This document shows, piece after piece, positions 9,108 to 18,485 of a stretch of DNA of 64,000 nt. The notes beneath the pieces were generated by a model. That model had not been told where the DNA came from. It worked only from the letters and a program-made list of their open reading frames with translations, and did not search any database. Origin of the DNA: JAVVHH01 sp963848035. Its GTDB lineage: Bacteria; Pseudomonadota; Alphaproteobacteria; Acetobacterales; Acetobacteraceae. The stretch is taken from contig CAWKCD010000001.1 of assembly GCA_963848035.1 (NCBI GenBank), positions 3,782,001 through 3,846,000 of the forward strand. Direction: 5' to 3'. Position 1 is the stretch's first letter, and every line of letters starts with the position of its first letter. The translations under genes were made by a program, and so were the position numbers.

Positions 9108-10031
9108 GTGACGGGGCCGACGGTCGATCTGGTGACGTTGCGGCTGTTCGTGGCGGTGTGCGAGGAGCGGAGCATCAACCGGGCGGCGGCGCGGGAGCAC
9201 ATCGCGTTGTCGGCGTTGAGCCGGCGGGTGTCTGATCTGGAGGCGTCGGTCGGGCTGATCCTGTTGCGGCGGCATAGCCGGGGGGTGGAGCCGACGGCGG
9301 CCGGGCTGTCGTTGCTGCAGCATGCGCGGATCGTGATGCGAGATGTGCGGCAGATGCAGAGCGATCTGGCGGAGCGGGCGGGAGGGCTGCGCGGGGTGGT
9401 GCGGCTGTATGCGAATACTTGGGCGATCACCGAATATATCCCGCAGCATTTGCATACGTTCTTGCGGGCGAACCCGAATATCAGCGTGGAGATCGAGGAG
9501 GCGGTGAGCGACGAGATCATCCGCGGGGTGCACGACCGGGTGGCCGATATCGGGGTGCTGAGCGGGCATGTGACGGGGGAGGGGCTGCGGGTGCTGCCGT
9601 ATCAGACGGACCGGCTGATGGCGCTGATGCGGATGGACCATCCGCTGGCGGGGCGGGAGACGGTGCAGCTCGAGGATTTGGCGCCGTACGACGTGATCGG
9701 GGCGAAGCGGGGGAGCGCGCTCGAGCAATTGCTGCTGGAGGGGGCGGCTGCGGCGGGGGTGGTGCTGCGGATCCGGCTGCGGGTGGCGGGGTTCGATACG
9801 ATGTATCGGATGGTGGAGGTGGGGCTCGGGATCGGGTTCGGGCCGTCGACCTCGGCGCGGCGGTTCGGGCGGGTGATGAAGGTGGTGGGGCGGCCGCTGG
9901 CGGAGAGTTGGGCGGAGCGGCATCTGACGCTGTGCCTGCCGCTGGGGGAGGTGCCGCCGCACGTGATGCTGCTGGTGGAGCATCTGCGGCGTAGTGCATT
10001 CGCGGGCGGCGAAAGCTCGTTGCGGAAATAG
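9108..10031 (+). CDS. LysR-family transcriptional regulator
   Basis: 307 residues with a GTG start (9108-9110) preceded by GGGAGGG. An N-terminal winged helix-turn-helix (about 7-66; LRLFVAVCEERSINRAAA and LSRRVSDLE) is followed by a periplasmic-binding-protein-like effector domain. Unlike most LysR genes it reads in the same direction as the genes it probably controls, the leuCDB-transporter operon 55 bases downstream, so it may be part of the transcript or autoregulated through the gap to the divergent large gene at 8983. The effector is likely a substrate or intermediate of that operon (inference). Confidence 0.9.
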   Translation: MTGPTVDLVTLRLFVAVCEERSINRAAAREHIALSALSRRVSDLEASVGLILLRRHSRGVEPTAAGLSLLQHARIVMRDVRQMQSDLAERAGGLRGVVRLYANTWAITEYIPQHLHTFLRANPNISVEIEEAVSDEIIRGVHDRVADIGVLSGHVTGEGLRVLPYQTDRLMALMRMDHPLAGRETVQLEDLAPYDVIGAKRGSALEQLLLEGAAAAGVVLRIRLRVAGFDTMYRMVEVGLGIGFGPSTSARRFGRVMKVVGRPLAESWAERHLTLCLPLGEVPPHVMLLVEHLRRSAFAGGESSLRK

Positions 10032-10086
10032 GCAATGCGGCTTGGTGGGTTCCGCGCTAGCGTCGGGACCAACGGGGGGAAATGCG

Positions 10087-11514
10087 ATGCCGGAAACGAG
10101 CACGCCGCGGACGCTGTTCGAGAAGATCTGGGCGCGGCATCGCGTGCTTGAGCGGCCGGATGGCATGACGCTGCTCTACGTGGACACGCATCTGGTGCAT
10201 GACGGGTCGGCGCCGGCGTTCCAGAACATCGGGCGGCGCGGGATCCGGGTGCGGGCGCCGGAGCGGACGTTCGCGACGCCTGACCATTACGTGCTGACGA
10301 ACACGCGCCGGGTCGAGGAGATCGACGATGCGGAGCGGCGGGGCATGGTGGAGCAGCTTGCGGCGAACACGGCGCGCGAGGGGATCAAGATGTTCGGGCT
10401 GGGGGATCCGCGGCAGGGGATCGTGCACGTGATGGGGCCGGAGGAGGGGATCAGCCAGCCGGGCGCGCTGCTGGTGTGCGGGGACAGCCATACGTCGACG
10501 CATGGGGCGATGGGGGCGCTGGCGTTCGGGATCGGGTCGTCGGAAGTGGCGCATGTGCTGGCGACGCAGACGCTGTGGCAGCGCAAACCGAAGACGATGC
10601 GGATCACGGTGGATGGGGCGTTGAGCGAGGGGGTGACGGGGAAGGACGTGATCCTGGCGATCATCGCCGAGATCAGCGCGGCGGGGGCGACGGGGCATGT
10701 GATCGAGTATGCCGGGAGCGCGATCAGGGGGTTGTCGGTCGAGGGGCGGTTGACGTTGTGCAACATGTCGATCGAGGCCGGGGGGCGCGCGGGGATGGTG
10801 GCGCCGGACGAGGTTACGTTCGCGTATCTGAAGGGGCGGCCCTATGCACCGAAGGGCGCGGCTTGGGACGAGGCGGTGGCGAAGTGGCGGATGCTGCCGA
10901 GCGACGAGGGGGCGGTGTTCGACAGCGAGATCAGGCTCGATGCGGCCGAGATCGAGCCGATGGTGACGTGGGGGACGAGCCCGGAGAACGCGCTGCCGAT
11001 CTCGGGGCAGGTGCCGGACCCGGCGGACGAGCCGGACCGTGAGAAGCGGGCGGGGATGGAGCGGGCGCTCGATTACATGGGGTTGGCGCCGGGGACGAGG
11101 CTGGCGGACGTTGCTGTGGATCGGGTGTTCATCGGGTCGTGCACGAATAGCCGGATCGAGGATCTGCGGGCGGCGGCGGCGGTGGCGAAGGGGCGGCGCG
11201 TGGCGGCGGGGGTGACGGCGTGGGTGGTGCCGGGGAGCGGGCTGATCCGGCGGCAGGCGGAGGGCGAGGGGCTGGACCGGGTGTTCGGGGAGGCGGGGTT
11301 CGAGTGGCGGGAGGCGGGCTGCTCGATGTGCCTGGGGACGAATGGCGAGATCGTGGCGCCGGGTCAGCGCTGCGCGTCGACGTCAAACCGGAATTTCGTG
11401 GGACGGCAGGGGCCGGGGGCGCGGACGCATCTGATGAGCCCGGCGATGGCGGCGGCGACGGCGATCACGGGGCGGCTGACGGATTTCCGGCGGTTGGGCG
11501 AGGTGGCGGCATGA
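10087..11514 (+). CDS. leuC: 3-isopropylmalate dehydratase large subunit (aconitase-like)
   Basis: 475 residues, full length for LeuC. It has LLVCGDSHTSTHGAMGALAFG, the 4Fe-4S ligands in GSCTNSR and GCSMCLG, and the C-terminal RCASTSNRNFVGRQG block. With LeuD it would interconvert 2- and 3-isopropylmalate through an Fe-S-dependent dehydration and hydration. It is followed by leuD with an ATGA overlap and by leuB. No leuA is nearby and the operon continues with two importers and a D-2-hydroxyacid dehydrogenase, so this set may act on an imported hydroxy-dicarboxylate rather than in leucine synthesis (inference). Confidence 0.93.
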   Translation: MPETSTPRTLFEKIWARHRVLERPDGMTLLYVDTHLVHDGSAPAFQNIGRRGIRVRAPERTFATPDHYVLTNTRRVEEIDDAERRGMVEQLAANTAREGIKMFGLGDPRQGIVHVMGPEEGISQPGALLVCGDSHTSTHGAMGALAFGIGSSEVAHVLATQTLWQRKPKTMRITVDGALSEGVTGKDVILAIIAEISAAGATGHVIEYAGSAIRGLSVEGRLTLCNMSIEAGGRAGMVAPDEVTFAYLKGRPYAPKGAAWDEAVAKWRMLPSDEGAVFDSEIRLDAAEIEPMVTWGTSPENALPISGQVPDPADEPDREKRAGMERALDYMGLAPGTRLADVAVDRVFIGSCTNSRIEDLRAAAAVAKGRRVAAGVTAWVVPGSGLIRRQAEGEGLDRVFGEAGFEWREAGCSMCLGTNGEIVAPGQRCASTSNRNFVGRQGPGARTHLMSPAMAAATAITGRLTDFRRLGEVAA

Positions 11515-12092
11515 CGCCGTTCACGACGCTGGACGCGGCGGCGCTGCCGATCACGCAGCCGAATTTCGACACGGACCAGATCATACCGGCGCGGTTCCTG
11601 AGCCGGGACCGGGATCTGGGGCTGGCGGAGTGCCTGTTCCACGATGTGCGGTTGCGGGCGGATTTCCCGATGAACGATCCGGCGTATCGCGCGGCGGAGA
11701 TCGTGGTGGGGGCGCATAATTTCGCCTGCGGATCGTCGCGGGAGAATGCGGTGTGGGCGCTGCAGGATCATGGGTTCCGGGCGGCGATCGCGCCGAGTTT
11801 CGGGGACATCTTCCGGACCAATTGCTTCAAGAACGGGGTGTTGCCGGTGGTGTTGCCGGCGGATGCGGTGGCTTTGCTGCAGGCGCAACTGGCGGCGTCG
11901 CCGGGGGCGCATGTGCAGATCGATCTGGAGGCGCAGAGCGTGGTGTTTCCGGATGGGAGCCGGCATGGGTTCGAGATCGATCCGTTCGCGAAGCACTGTC
12001 TGCTGAATGGCGTGGACGAGATGGCCTACACGCTGACGCTCGAGCCGGAGATCGCGGCGTTCGAGCACCGGTATGGGCGGGAAAACCGATGA
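11511..12092 (+). CDS. leuD: 3-isopropylmalate dehydratase small subunit
   Basis: 193 residues, typical of LeuD. It shows the FDTDQIIPARFLSR start block, NFACGSSRENAVWAL, and SFGDIFRTNCFKNGVLPV, the swivelling domain that completes the active site with LeuC. The ATG at 11511 overlaps the leuC TGA (ATGA), implying coupled translation. Its gene is followed 16 bases later by the leuB-like gene. Confidence 0.93.
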   Translation: MTPFTTLDAAALPITQPNFDTDQIIPARFLSRDRDLGLAECLFHDVRLRADFPMNDPAYRAAEIVVGAHNFACGSSRENAVWALQDHGFRAAIAPSFGDIFRTNCFKNGVLPVVLPADAVALLQAQLAASPGAHVQIDLEAQSVVFPDGSRHGFEIDPFAKHCLLNGVDEMAYTLTLEPEIAAFEHRYGRENR

Positions 12093-12108
12093 TGTGGGAG
12101 CGCAATCA

Positions 12109-13182
12109 ATGAAAATCGCGGTGTTGGGGGGCGACGGGATCGGGCCGGAGGTCACGGCGCAGTCGGTGAAGGTGCTGCGGGCGCTGGCGGGTAACCGGTT
12201 GGACCTGCAGATGACCGAGGCGCCGATCGGGCAGGCGGGGGTGGATGCGGCGGGCGTGCCGCTGCCCGAGGAGACGCTGAAGCTGGCGGGGGAGTCGGAC
12301 GCGATCCTGTTCGGGTCGGTGGGCGGGCCGACCGACGAGCTGCCGGACCGGAAGAAGCGGCCCGGCGCCGGGCTGCTGAAGCTGCGCAAGACGTTGCAGT
12401 TGTATGCGAACTACCGGCCGGCGGTGCTGTTCGACGAGCTGATCGGGGCGTCGACGTTGCGGCCGGAGATCGTGCGCGGGGTGGACATGCTGATCCTGCG
12501 GGAGCTGAACGGGGATCTGTATTTCGGCGAGCCGCGGGGGGTGCATCTGGAGAACGGCAAGCGGGTCGGGATCAACACGATGCGCTACAGCGAGGACGAG
12601 ATCGCGCGGATCGCGCATGCGGGGTTCAAGGCGGCGCGGGGGCGGCGGGGCAAGTTGTGCTCGGTCGACAAGTCGAACGTGCTGGAGACGATGCAGCTCT
12701 GGCGGGAAGTCGTGATCGAGGTGGGGCGCGAGTACAAGGACGTCGAGCTTTCGCATCTTTATATCGACGCGGCGTCGATGATGCTGATCCGGGCGCCGAC
12801 CTCGTTCGACGTGATCGTGACGGGGAACGTGTTCGGCGACATCCTGTCGGATGCGGCGGCGATGCTGACAGGGTCGATCGGGATGCTGCCTTCGGCGTCG
12901 ATGGGCGAGGGGACGCTGGGGTTGTTCGAGCCGGTGCATGGATCGGCGCCGGATATCGCGGGGCAGGACATCGCCAACCCGATCGCGTCGATCCTGTCGT
13001 CGGCGATGATGCTGCGGTATTCACTGGGGCTGCCGGACGAGGCGGCGAAGGTGGAGCGGGCGGTCCGGAGCGTGTTGGCGGCCGGGTACCGCACCGGGGA
13101 AATCTTCCAGCCCGGCACCAAGAAGGTCGGGACGTCGGAAATGGGCGACGCGGTGGTCGAGGCGCTCGAACGGGCGGCTTGA
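12109..13182 (+). CDS. leuB: 3-isopropylmalate dehydrogenase-family protein
   Basis: 357 residues from ATG 12109, with GGGAG upstream. It belongs to the decarboxylating isocitrate/isopropylmalate dehydrogenase family: GGDGIGPEV at the N-terminus, LKLRKTLQLYANYRPA with the substrate arginines, LRELNGDLYFGEPRG, SVDKSNVLE, and GNVFGDILSDAA plus EPVHGSAPDIAG. It would oxidise and decarboxylate 3-isopropylmalate or a related 3-substituted malate with NAD. The context with importers leaves room for a related substrate such as a methylmalate; the sequence alone does not decide. Confidence 0.92.
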   Translation: MKIAVLGGDGIGPEVTAQSVKVLRALAGNRLDLQMTEAPIGQAGVDAAGVPLPEETLKLAGESDAILFGSVGGPTDELPDRKKRPGAGLLKLRKTLQLYANYRPAVLFDELIGASTLRPEIVRGVDMLILRELNGDLYFGEPRGVHLENGKRVGINTMRYSEDEIARIAHAGFKAARGRRGKLCSVDKSNVLETMQLWREVVIEVGREYKDVELSHLYIDAASMMLIRAPTSFDVIVTGNVFGDILSDAAAMLTGSIGMLPSASMGEGTLGLFEPVHGSAPDIAGQDIANPIASILSSAMMLRYSLGLPDEAAKVERAVRSVLAAGYRTGEIFQPGTKKVGTSEMGDAVVEALERAA

Positions 13183-13201
13183 GGATCTAGGGAGGAAACG
13201 A

Positions 13202-14220
13202 ATGCGCAGAAGCGTATCGACAATCATTGCGGCAGCGATCGTATTGGCCTTGTCGGGGCCCGGACGGGCGGCGTCGTTGGAGAAGAGCAGCCTCGAGATC
13301 GGGACGGCGTCGCTGAGCCTGACGTATCTGCCGGTGATCATCGCGGAGAAGAAGGGCTACTTCAAGGACGAGGGGCTGACGGTGGAGATCGCGGCGTTCT
13401 CGGGCGGGTCGAAGGCGCTCGAGGCGTTGATGGGCGGGAGCCTGGACATCGTGTCGGGGGCGTATTCGAACACGATCACGATGGCGGCGAAGAACCAGGC
13501 GCTGGTGGAGATCGTGCAGCAGATCCGCTGCCCGGGGTTCGCGGTGCTGCTGTCGAAGGGCAAGGCGGCAGGGTACAAAGTCCGGCCGATCTGAAGGGGC
13601 TGAACATCGGGGTGAGCGCGCCGGGTTCGAGCACGCACATGGTGCTCAACTACATCCTGGGGAAGAACGGGGTGAAGCCGACGGACGTGCAGGTGATCGG
13701 CGTGGGCACGTCGGCGGGGGCGGTCGCGGCGATGCGGGCTGGGCAGATCGATGCGATCATCAATAGCGATCCGGTGCTGACGATGCTGACGAAGTCGGGC
13801 GCCGCGTCCGACATCGTGGACATGCGGACGCCGGGGAATAGCGACGCGGTGTTCGGCGGGCCGTATCCGGAGGCGAGCGTCTACACGACGGCTGATTTCG
13901 TGAAGAAGAACCCGAACACGGTGCAGGCGGTGGTCAATGCCGTGGTGCGGGCGGAGCGGTGGATGGCGAAGTCGACGCCGGAGCAGATCGCCGATGCGCT
14001 GCCGAAAGAATATTGGCTCGGGGACAAGGCGCTGTACCTGGAGGCGATGGGCAACATGCGGACGTGCTACTCGCCGGACGGGCTGATGACGCAGCAGGCG
14101 GCGGAGACGGTGCGCGACGTGTTGGGCTCGTTCGATCCGAACGTGCGCGCGGCGAAAATCAATCTCGAGGCGACTTATGACAACAGCTTTGTCAAGCGAG
14201 TCCCGGCCGATCGAAACTAA
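13202..14220 (+). pseudogene. NitT/TauT-type ABC transporter substrate-binding protein (frameshifted)
   Basis: A Sec signal peptide (about 1-23, ending GRAAS) is followed by the SsuA/TauA-like fold: LTYLPVIIAEKKGYFKDEGL, GGSKALEALMGGSLDIVSG, then in a second frame SPADLKGLNIGVSAPGSSTH and the C-terminal lobe to TAA 14218-14220. The frame breaks at about 13571-13573 (GGG); restoring one missing base joins AAG to VQSPADLKG and gives a protein of the normal length, about 340 residues. The N-terminal fragment as sequenced ends at 13594. It would capture the importer's substrate in the periplasm. Confidence 0.85.
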
Positions 14221-15025
14221 GGTGGCGCCGGCGGTGCCGGCGATCGATCTGCGGCAGGTGACGTGCCGGTTCGGCGGGAGCGGCGGGGCTTATACGGCGA
14301 TCTCGGGGGTGGACCTGCAGGTGGCGGCGCATGAGTTCGTGGCCGTGGTGGGGCCGACGGGGTGCGGGAAGTCGACGCTGCTGAACGTGAGTTCGGGGTT
14401 GCTCGCGCCGTCTTCGGGGCAGGTGGCGATCTTCGGGGAGGCGCTGGCCGGGCTGAACCGGCGGTCGGCTTATCTGTTCCAGGCGGATGCGCTGATGCCG
14501 TGGTGCACGGCGATCGACAACATCGCGGCCGGGCTGCGGTTCAAGGGGGTGGGGCGGAAGGAAGCGGCGGACGAGGCGCGGGGGTGGCTGGCGCGGGTGG
14601 GGCTGCGGAACCATGCGGAGCGCTACCCGCATCAGATGTCGGGCGGGATGCGCAAGCGGGTGGCGATGGCGCAGGCGCTGATCCTGGATCCGCCGATCCT
14701 GCTGATGGACGAGCCGTTCAGCGCGCTGGACATCCAGACGCGGCAACTGATGGAGGACGAGCTGCTGCGGCTGTGGCAGGCGGACCGGAAGTCGGTGATG
14801 TTCGTGACGCACGATCTGGAGGAGGCGATCTCGCTGGCGGACCGGGTTGTGGTGCTGTCGGCGGGGCCGGGGTCGCATCCGGTGGCGGATTTCGTGGTGG
14901 ATCTGCCGCGGCCGCGGGAGATTTTCGAGATCCGGATGACGCAGCGGTTCCTCGAGCTGCACAGCGCGATCTGGAACGTGCTCAAGAAGGAGGTGATGAA
15001 GAGCCATGCGGCCGCGCAGGACTGA
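14177..15025 (+). CDS. NitT/TauT-type ABC transporter ATP-binding protein
   Basis: 282 residues. Walker A GPTGCGKST (59-67), Q-loop FQAD, signature MSGGMRKR, Walker B ILLMDEP and the switch His in FVTHDLEEA are all present, as in SsuB/TauB. The ATG lies 44 bases inside the substrate-binding protein gene and the 3' end overlaps the permease start by 20 bases, so the genes are tightly coupled. It is the only ATPase gene in the operon and may energise both importers encoded here (inference). Confidence 0.93.
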   Translation: MTTALSSESRPIETKVAPAVPAIDLRQVTCRFGGSGGAYTAISGVDLQVAAHEFVAVVGPTGCGKSTLLNVSSGLLAPSSGQVAIFGEALAGLNRRSAYLFQADALMPWCTAIDNIAAGLRFKGVGRKEAADEARGWLARVGLRNHAERYPHQMSGGMRKRVAMAQALILDPPILLMDEPFSALDIQTRQLMEDELLRLWQADRKSVMFVTHDLEEAISLADRVVVLSAGPGSHPVADFVVDLPRPREIFEIRMTQRFLELHSAIWNVLKKEVMKSHAAAQD

Positions 15026-15797
15026 CGGTTCGGTATTGCATTATCAGTTGGCGCTGCTGCTGGGCATCTTCGTGCTGTGGTGGGTGCTGGTTGAGATCGA
15101 GGTGTTGCCGACGTTCTTCTTCGGCAACCCGGTGGAGGTGGCGTCGCGGCTGGTGGATTGGTTCGCGACGGGGAGCATCTTCAAGCATCTGTACAATACG
15201 TTGATCGAAACGATGCTGGGGTTCGTGATCGGGACGGCGTCGGGGCTGGTGGTGGGATTGTGGCTGGCGTTGAGCCCGACATTGGCGCGGATCCTGGCGC
15301 CGTTCATCAAGGCGGCGAACTCGATGCCGCGGCTGATCTTCGCGCCGATCTTCGCGCTGTGGTTCGGGTTGGGGATCTGGTCGAAGGTGGCGCTGGGCGT
15401 GACGCTGGTGTTCTTCGTGGTGTTCTTCAACGTGTTCCAGGGGGTGCGCGAGGTGAGCCCGGTGGTGCTGGCGAACATCCGGCTGATGGGGGCGAACCGG
15501 AGCCAGCTGATGCGGTGGGTGTATCTGCCGTCGGCGACGAGCTGGGTGTTCTCGAGCCTGCACAATGCGGTGGGGCTGGCGTTCGTGGGGGCGGTGATCG
15601 GGGAGTATCTGGGTTCGGCGCGGGGGGTGGGATATCTGATCCTGCAGGCGGAAGGGGTGTTCGACATCAACTCGGTGATCGCGGGGATCCTGCTGCTGAC
15701 GGTGTTCGCGCTGGCGCTGGATTTGCTGGTGTCGGCGTTGGAGGTGCGGTTGTTGCGGTGGCAGGCGCCGACTCAGGCGCGGACAGTGGAGGGATGA
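15006..15797 (+). CDS. NitT/TauT-type ABC transporter permease
   Basis: 263 residues with about six hydrophobic helices, typical of SsuC/TauC-type BPD_transp_1 permeases. The EAA-type cytoplasmic loop lies around ANIRLMGANRSQLMRWVYLPSA-like sequence near residues 157-180. It belongs with the upstream SBP and ATPase. Its TGA (15795-15797) overlaps the next gene's ATG at 15794. Confidence 0.92.
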   Translation: MRPRRTDGSVLHYQLALLLGIFVLWWVLVEIEVLPTFFFGNPVEVASRLVDWFATGSIFKHLYNTLIETMLGFVIGTASGLVVGLWLALSPTLARILAPFIKAANSMPRLIFAPIFALWFGLGIWSKVALGVTLVFFVVFFNVFQGVREVSPVVLANIRLMGANRSQLMRWVYLPSATSWVFSSLHNAVGLAFVGAVIGEYLGSARGVGYLILQAEGVFDINSVIAGILLLTVFALALDLLVSALEVRLLRWQAPTQARTVEG

Positions 15798-16750
15798 TGC
15801 GGGTCGCGGTGCTCGACGATTTTCAGGATGCGGCGCGGCAGACGGCGGATTGGGGCGCGCTGGCGGGACGGGCGGAGGTGTCGTTCTTCACCGACAACGT
15901 GACCGGGGCGGCGCTGGTGGAACGGTTGATGCCGTTCGAGGCGGTGGTGGCGATCCGGGAGCGGACGCGATTTCCGGCGGAGCTGTTGGCGCAGTTGCCG
16001 AACCTGCGGCTGATCGCGACGACGGGGATGCGCAATCTCGGGATCGATCTGGCGGCGTGCCGGGCGCGGGGCGTGGTGGTGTGCGGGACCGAGGGGGGCG
16101 GGGCGCCGACGGCGGAGCTGGCGATGGGGCTGATCCTGGCGTTGAGCCGGAACGTGGTGGCCGAAGATGCCAGCCTGCGGCGCGGGGAGTGGGAGACGCG
16201 GCGGATCGGGAGCGTGATCAAGGGCAAGACGCTGGGGCTGGTGGGGCTGGGCAAGCTCGGGGCCGAGATGGCGCGGTTCGCGCACGTGTTCGGGATGGAG
16301 GTCTTGGCGTGGAGCCCGAACCTGACGGAGGCGCGGGCGGCGGCTGCGGGGTGCCGGGCGGTGGACAAGGCGACCCTGTTCGGCAGCTCGGACTACGTGA
16401 GCCTGCATCTGGTGTTGAGCGAGCGGACGCGGGGGATCGTGGGGGCGGCGGAGATCGGGGCGATGCGGCGAGGGGCGTTCCTGGTGAACACGTCGCGCGC
16501 CGGGCTGGTCGACGAGGCGGCGCTGATCGGGGCGTTGCGCGAGGGGCGGATCGCGGGCGCCGGGCTGGACGTGTTCGAGGCGGAGCCGTTGCCGACGGAT
16601 GCGGCGATACTGGGGGCGCCGAACACGATCCTGACGCCGCATCTGGGGTATGCGACGCGGGAGAATTACGAGAGCTATTTCCCGCAGACTGTCGAGAACA
16701 TCGCGGCGTGGCTGGATGGTGCGCCCATCCGCTTGCTCGGGGAGGGTTGA
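15794..16750 (+). CDS. D-2-hydroxyacid dehydrogenase family protein
   Basis: 318 residues. The NAD-binding Rossmann motif is GLVGLGKLG, and the three catalytic residues of the family are present: Arg in NTSRAGLVDE, Glu in DVFEAEPLP and His in LTPHLGYAT. The family reduces 2-oxoacids or oxidises D-2-hydroxyacids. Coupled to the preceding permease by overlapping ATGATG. Within an operon containing LeuC, LeuD and LeuB homologues it could process a 2-hydroxy- or 2-oxoacid intermediate; the substrate is not predictable. Confidence 0.9.
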   Translation: MMRVAVLDDFQDAARQTADWGALAGRAEVSFFTDNVTGAALVERLMPFEAVVAIRERTRFPAELLAQLPNLRLIATTGMRNLGIDLAACRARGVVVCGTEGGGAPTAELAMGLILALSRNVVAEDASLRRGEWETRRIGSVIKGKTLGLVGLGKLGAEMARFAHVFGMEVLAWSPNLTEARAAAAGCRAVDKATLFGSSDYVSLHLVLSERTRGIVGAAEIGAMRRGAFLVNTSRAGLVDEAALIGALREGRIAGAGLDVFEAEPLPTDAAILGAPNTILTPHLGYATRENYESYFPQTVENIAAWLDGAPIRLLGEG

Positions 16751-16751
16751 G

Positions 16752-17723
16752 ATGAGGGTTCGGTGTTGGGCGCTGGCCCTGATGTGCCTGGCGGGCGGGG
16801 CGCGGGCGGAGGATATCGTCGTCAGCAACTACGGCGTTTCGGCGAATGGGATGCCATTCGCGGTGGCGTTGGAGAAGGGCTTCTTCCGGGAGGAGGGGGC
16901 CAACGTCACGGGCATCCTGAGCTCGGCGGGGGGCGGGACGACGCTGCGGAACATGCTGGCGGGGAGCGCGCCGTTCGCGGAGGTGAACCCGAATGCGGTG
17001 ATCGCGGCGGTGCAGCAGGGGGCGAACATCAAGATCGTCAGCGACGACGTGCTGACGGTGGCGGAGTTCGTTTGGGCGGTGAAGCCGGACTCGCCGATCC
17101 GCAGCGTCGCGGATCTGCGGGGCAAGAAGCTCGGGTATACGCAGCCGCGGTCGACGAGCCAGGCGCTGGCGACGCTGGTGCTGCAATCGGCGGGGCTGAA
17201 GACCGGGGATGCGGAGCTGGTGAAGACCGGGGGGTTCGGGGAAGGGGTGGCGGCGCTGGATATCGGGCTGGTGGATGCGACGCCGATCCCGGAGCCGTTG
17301 TGGTCGAAGTTCAAGGACAAGTATCGGGCGATCGCGCGGGCGTCGGAGCTGTTGCCGCCGATCACCAACGTGGTCGGGGTGGCGGCGCCGGACGCGTCGC
17401 CGGAGAAGATGGCGTTCGTGCAGGCGGTGATCCGGGCGCGGCGGCGGGCGGTGGCGTTCATGAAGGAGCGGCCGGACGAGGCGAGCGCGATCGTTGCCAA
17501 GGCGTATAGTCTGGAGCCGGCGGTGGCGGGGGAGGCGGTGCGGGCGCTGGTGGGTTCGACGACGCAGGGCGTGCCGTATTGGGGCGCGGGCGAGATGCAC
17601 ATGGACGGGCTGCGCAAGGCGATCGAGGTGCAGAAGATGGTCGGCGCGATCAGCGGCGATGTGGACGCGGCGTCGCTCATCGATACGCGGTTCCTGCCGG
17701 ACGACCTCAAACCGCTGCAGTGA
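16752..17723 (+). CDS. Second NitT/TauT-type ABC substrate-binding protein
   Basis: 323 residues. Signal peptide about 1-19 (ends GGARA-E). The mature part has VSANGMPFAVALEKGFFREEG, then DSPIRSVADLRGKKLGYTQPRSTS, landmarks of the SsuA/THI5-like fold. It differs clearly from the SBP at 13.2 kb, so the operon encodes two distinct importers. Its TGA overlaps the GTG start of the next permease. Confidence 0.9.
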   Translation: MRVRCWALALMCLAGGARAEDIVVSNYGVSANGMPFAVALEKGFFREEGANVTGILSSAGGGTTLRNMLAGSAPFAEVNPNAVIAAVQQGANIKIVSDDVLTVAEFVWAVKPDSPIRSVADLRGKKLGYTQPRSTSQALATLVLQSAGLKTGDAELVKTGGFGEGVAALDIGLVDATPIPEPLWSKFKDKYRAIARASELLPPITNVVGVAAPDASPEKMAFVQAVIRARRRAVAFMKERPDEASAIVAKAYSLEPAVAGEAVRALVGSTTQGVPYWGAGEMHMDGLRKAIEVQKMVGAISGDVDAASLIDTRFLPDDLKPLQ

Positions 17724-18485
17724 GCGGGGCGGTCCGACACGCGGGGCTGCTGCGGGCGGCGTTCCTGGCGGGGGTCGTGCTGCTGCTGGAGGGGTTGTGC
17801 CTGGCGGGGGTGATCGACCGGATCACCATGCAGGCGCCGCATCGGATCGCGCTGGATCTGGTGCGGCTGGTGGCGGCGGGGAGCTTGAATTCGGCGATCC
17901 TGCGGACGCTGGCGAATGCGGCTGGCCGCGTTCGTGCTGGCGACGGGCATGGGGGTGGCGACGGCGCTGGTGCTGCACCGTATGCGGGCGGTGCGGGAGG
18001 TGCTGGATCCGCTGTTCGCGGCGTATTACGCGGTGCCGGTGTTCGCGTTCTATCCGCTGCTGATCATCTTGTTCGGGCTGGGCAACATGCCGGAGATCCT
18101 GATCGGGTTCATGCTGGCGGTCGTCGCGGTGATCGTGACGGTGCTGAACGGGCTGGACCGGGTGCCGGCGGTGCTGCTGAAGGTGGCGCGGGTCAACCGG
18201 CTTGGGGCGGTGGCGACGGCGCGGCTGGTGACGGTGCCGTATGTGGGGCCGTACGTGCTGGCGGCGGCGCGGCTGGCGGTGGCGTATGCGCTGATCGGGG
18301 TGGTGGGGGCGGAGTTCATCATGTCGCCGAGCGGCATGGGATATGAGATCAGCTACGCCTACATGAATTTCGACAATGCGACGATGTATCCGCTGATCCT
18401 GCTGATCGTGGTCGTTTCGGTGGCGTTGAACAGCGTGCTGGGGCGGTGGGAGACGGCGCTGATGCGGCGGCGCGGGCTGGCGTGA
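17720..18485 (+). pseudogene. ABC transporter permease of the second importer (frameshifted)
   Basis: The GTG at 17720 overlaps the previous stop. The first 67 or so residues (LLRAAFLAGVVLLLEGLCLAG onwards) are in one frame; the rest, LAAFVLATGMGVATAL to TGA 18485, is in another. One extra base at 17920-17921 explains the break: removing it gives TLANALAAFVLATGMG, as expected for SsuC-like permeases. About 254 residues when repaired. The EAA-like loop is near NRLGAVATARLVTVP. Pairs with the next permease as a heterodimer. Confidence 0.85.
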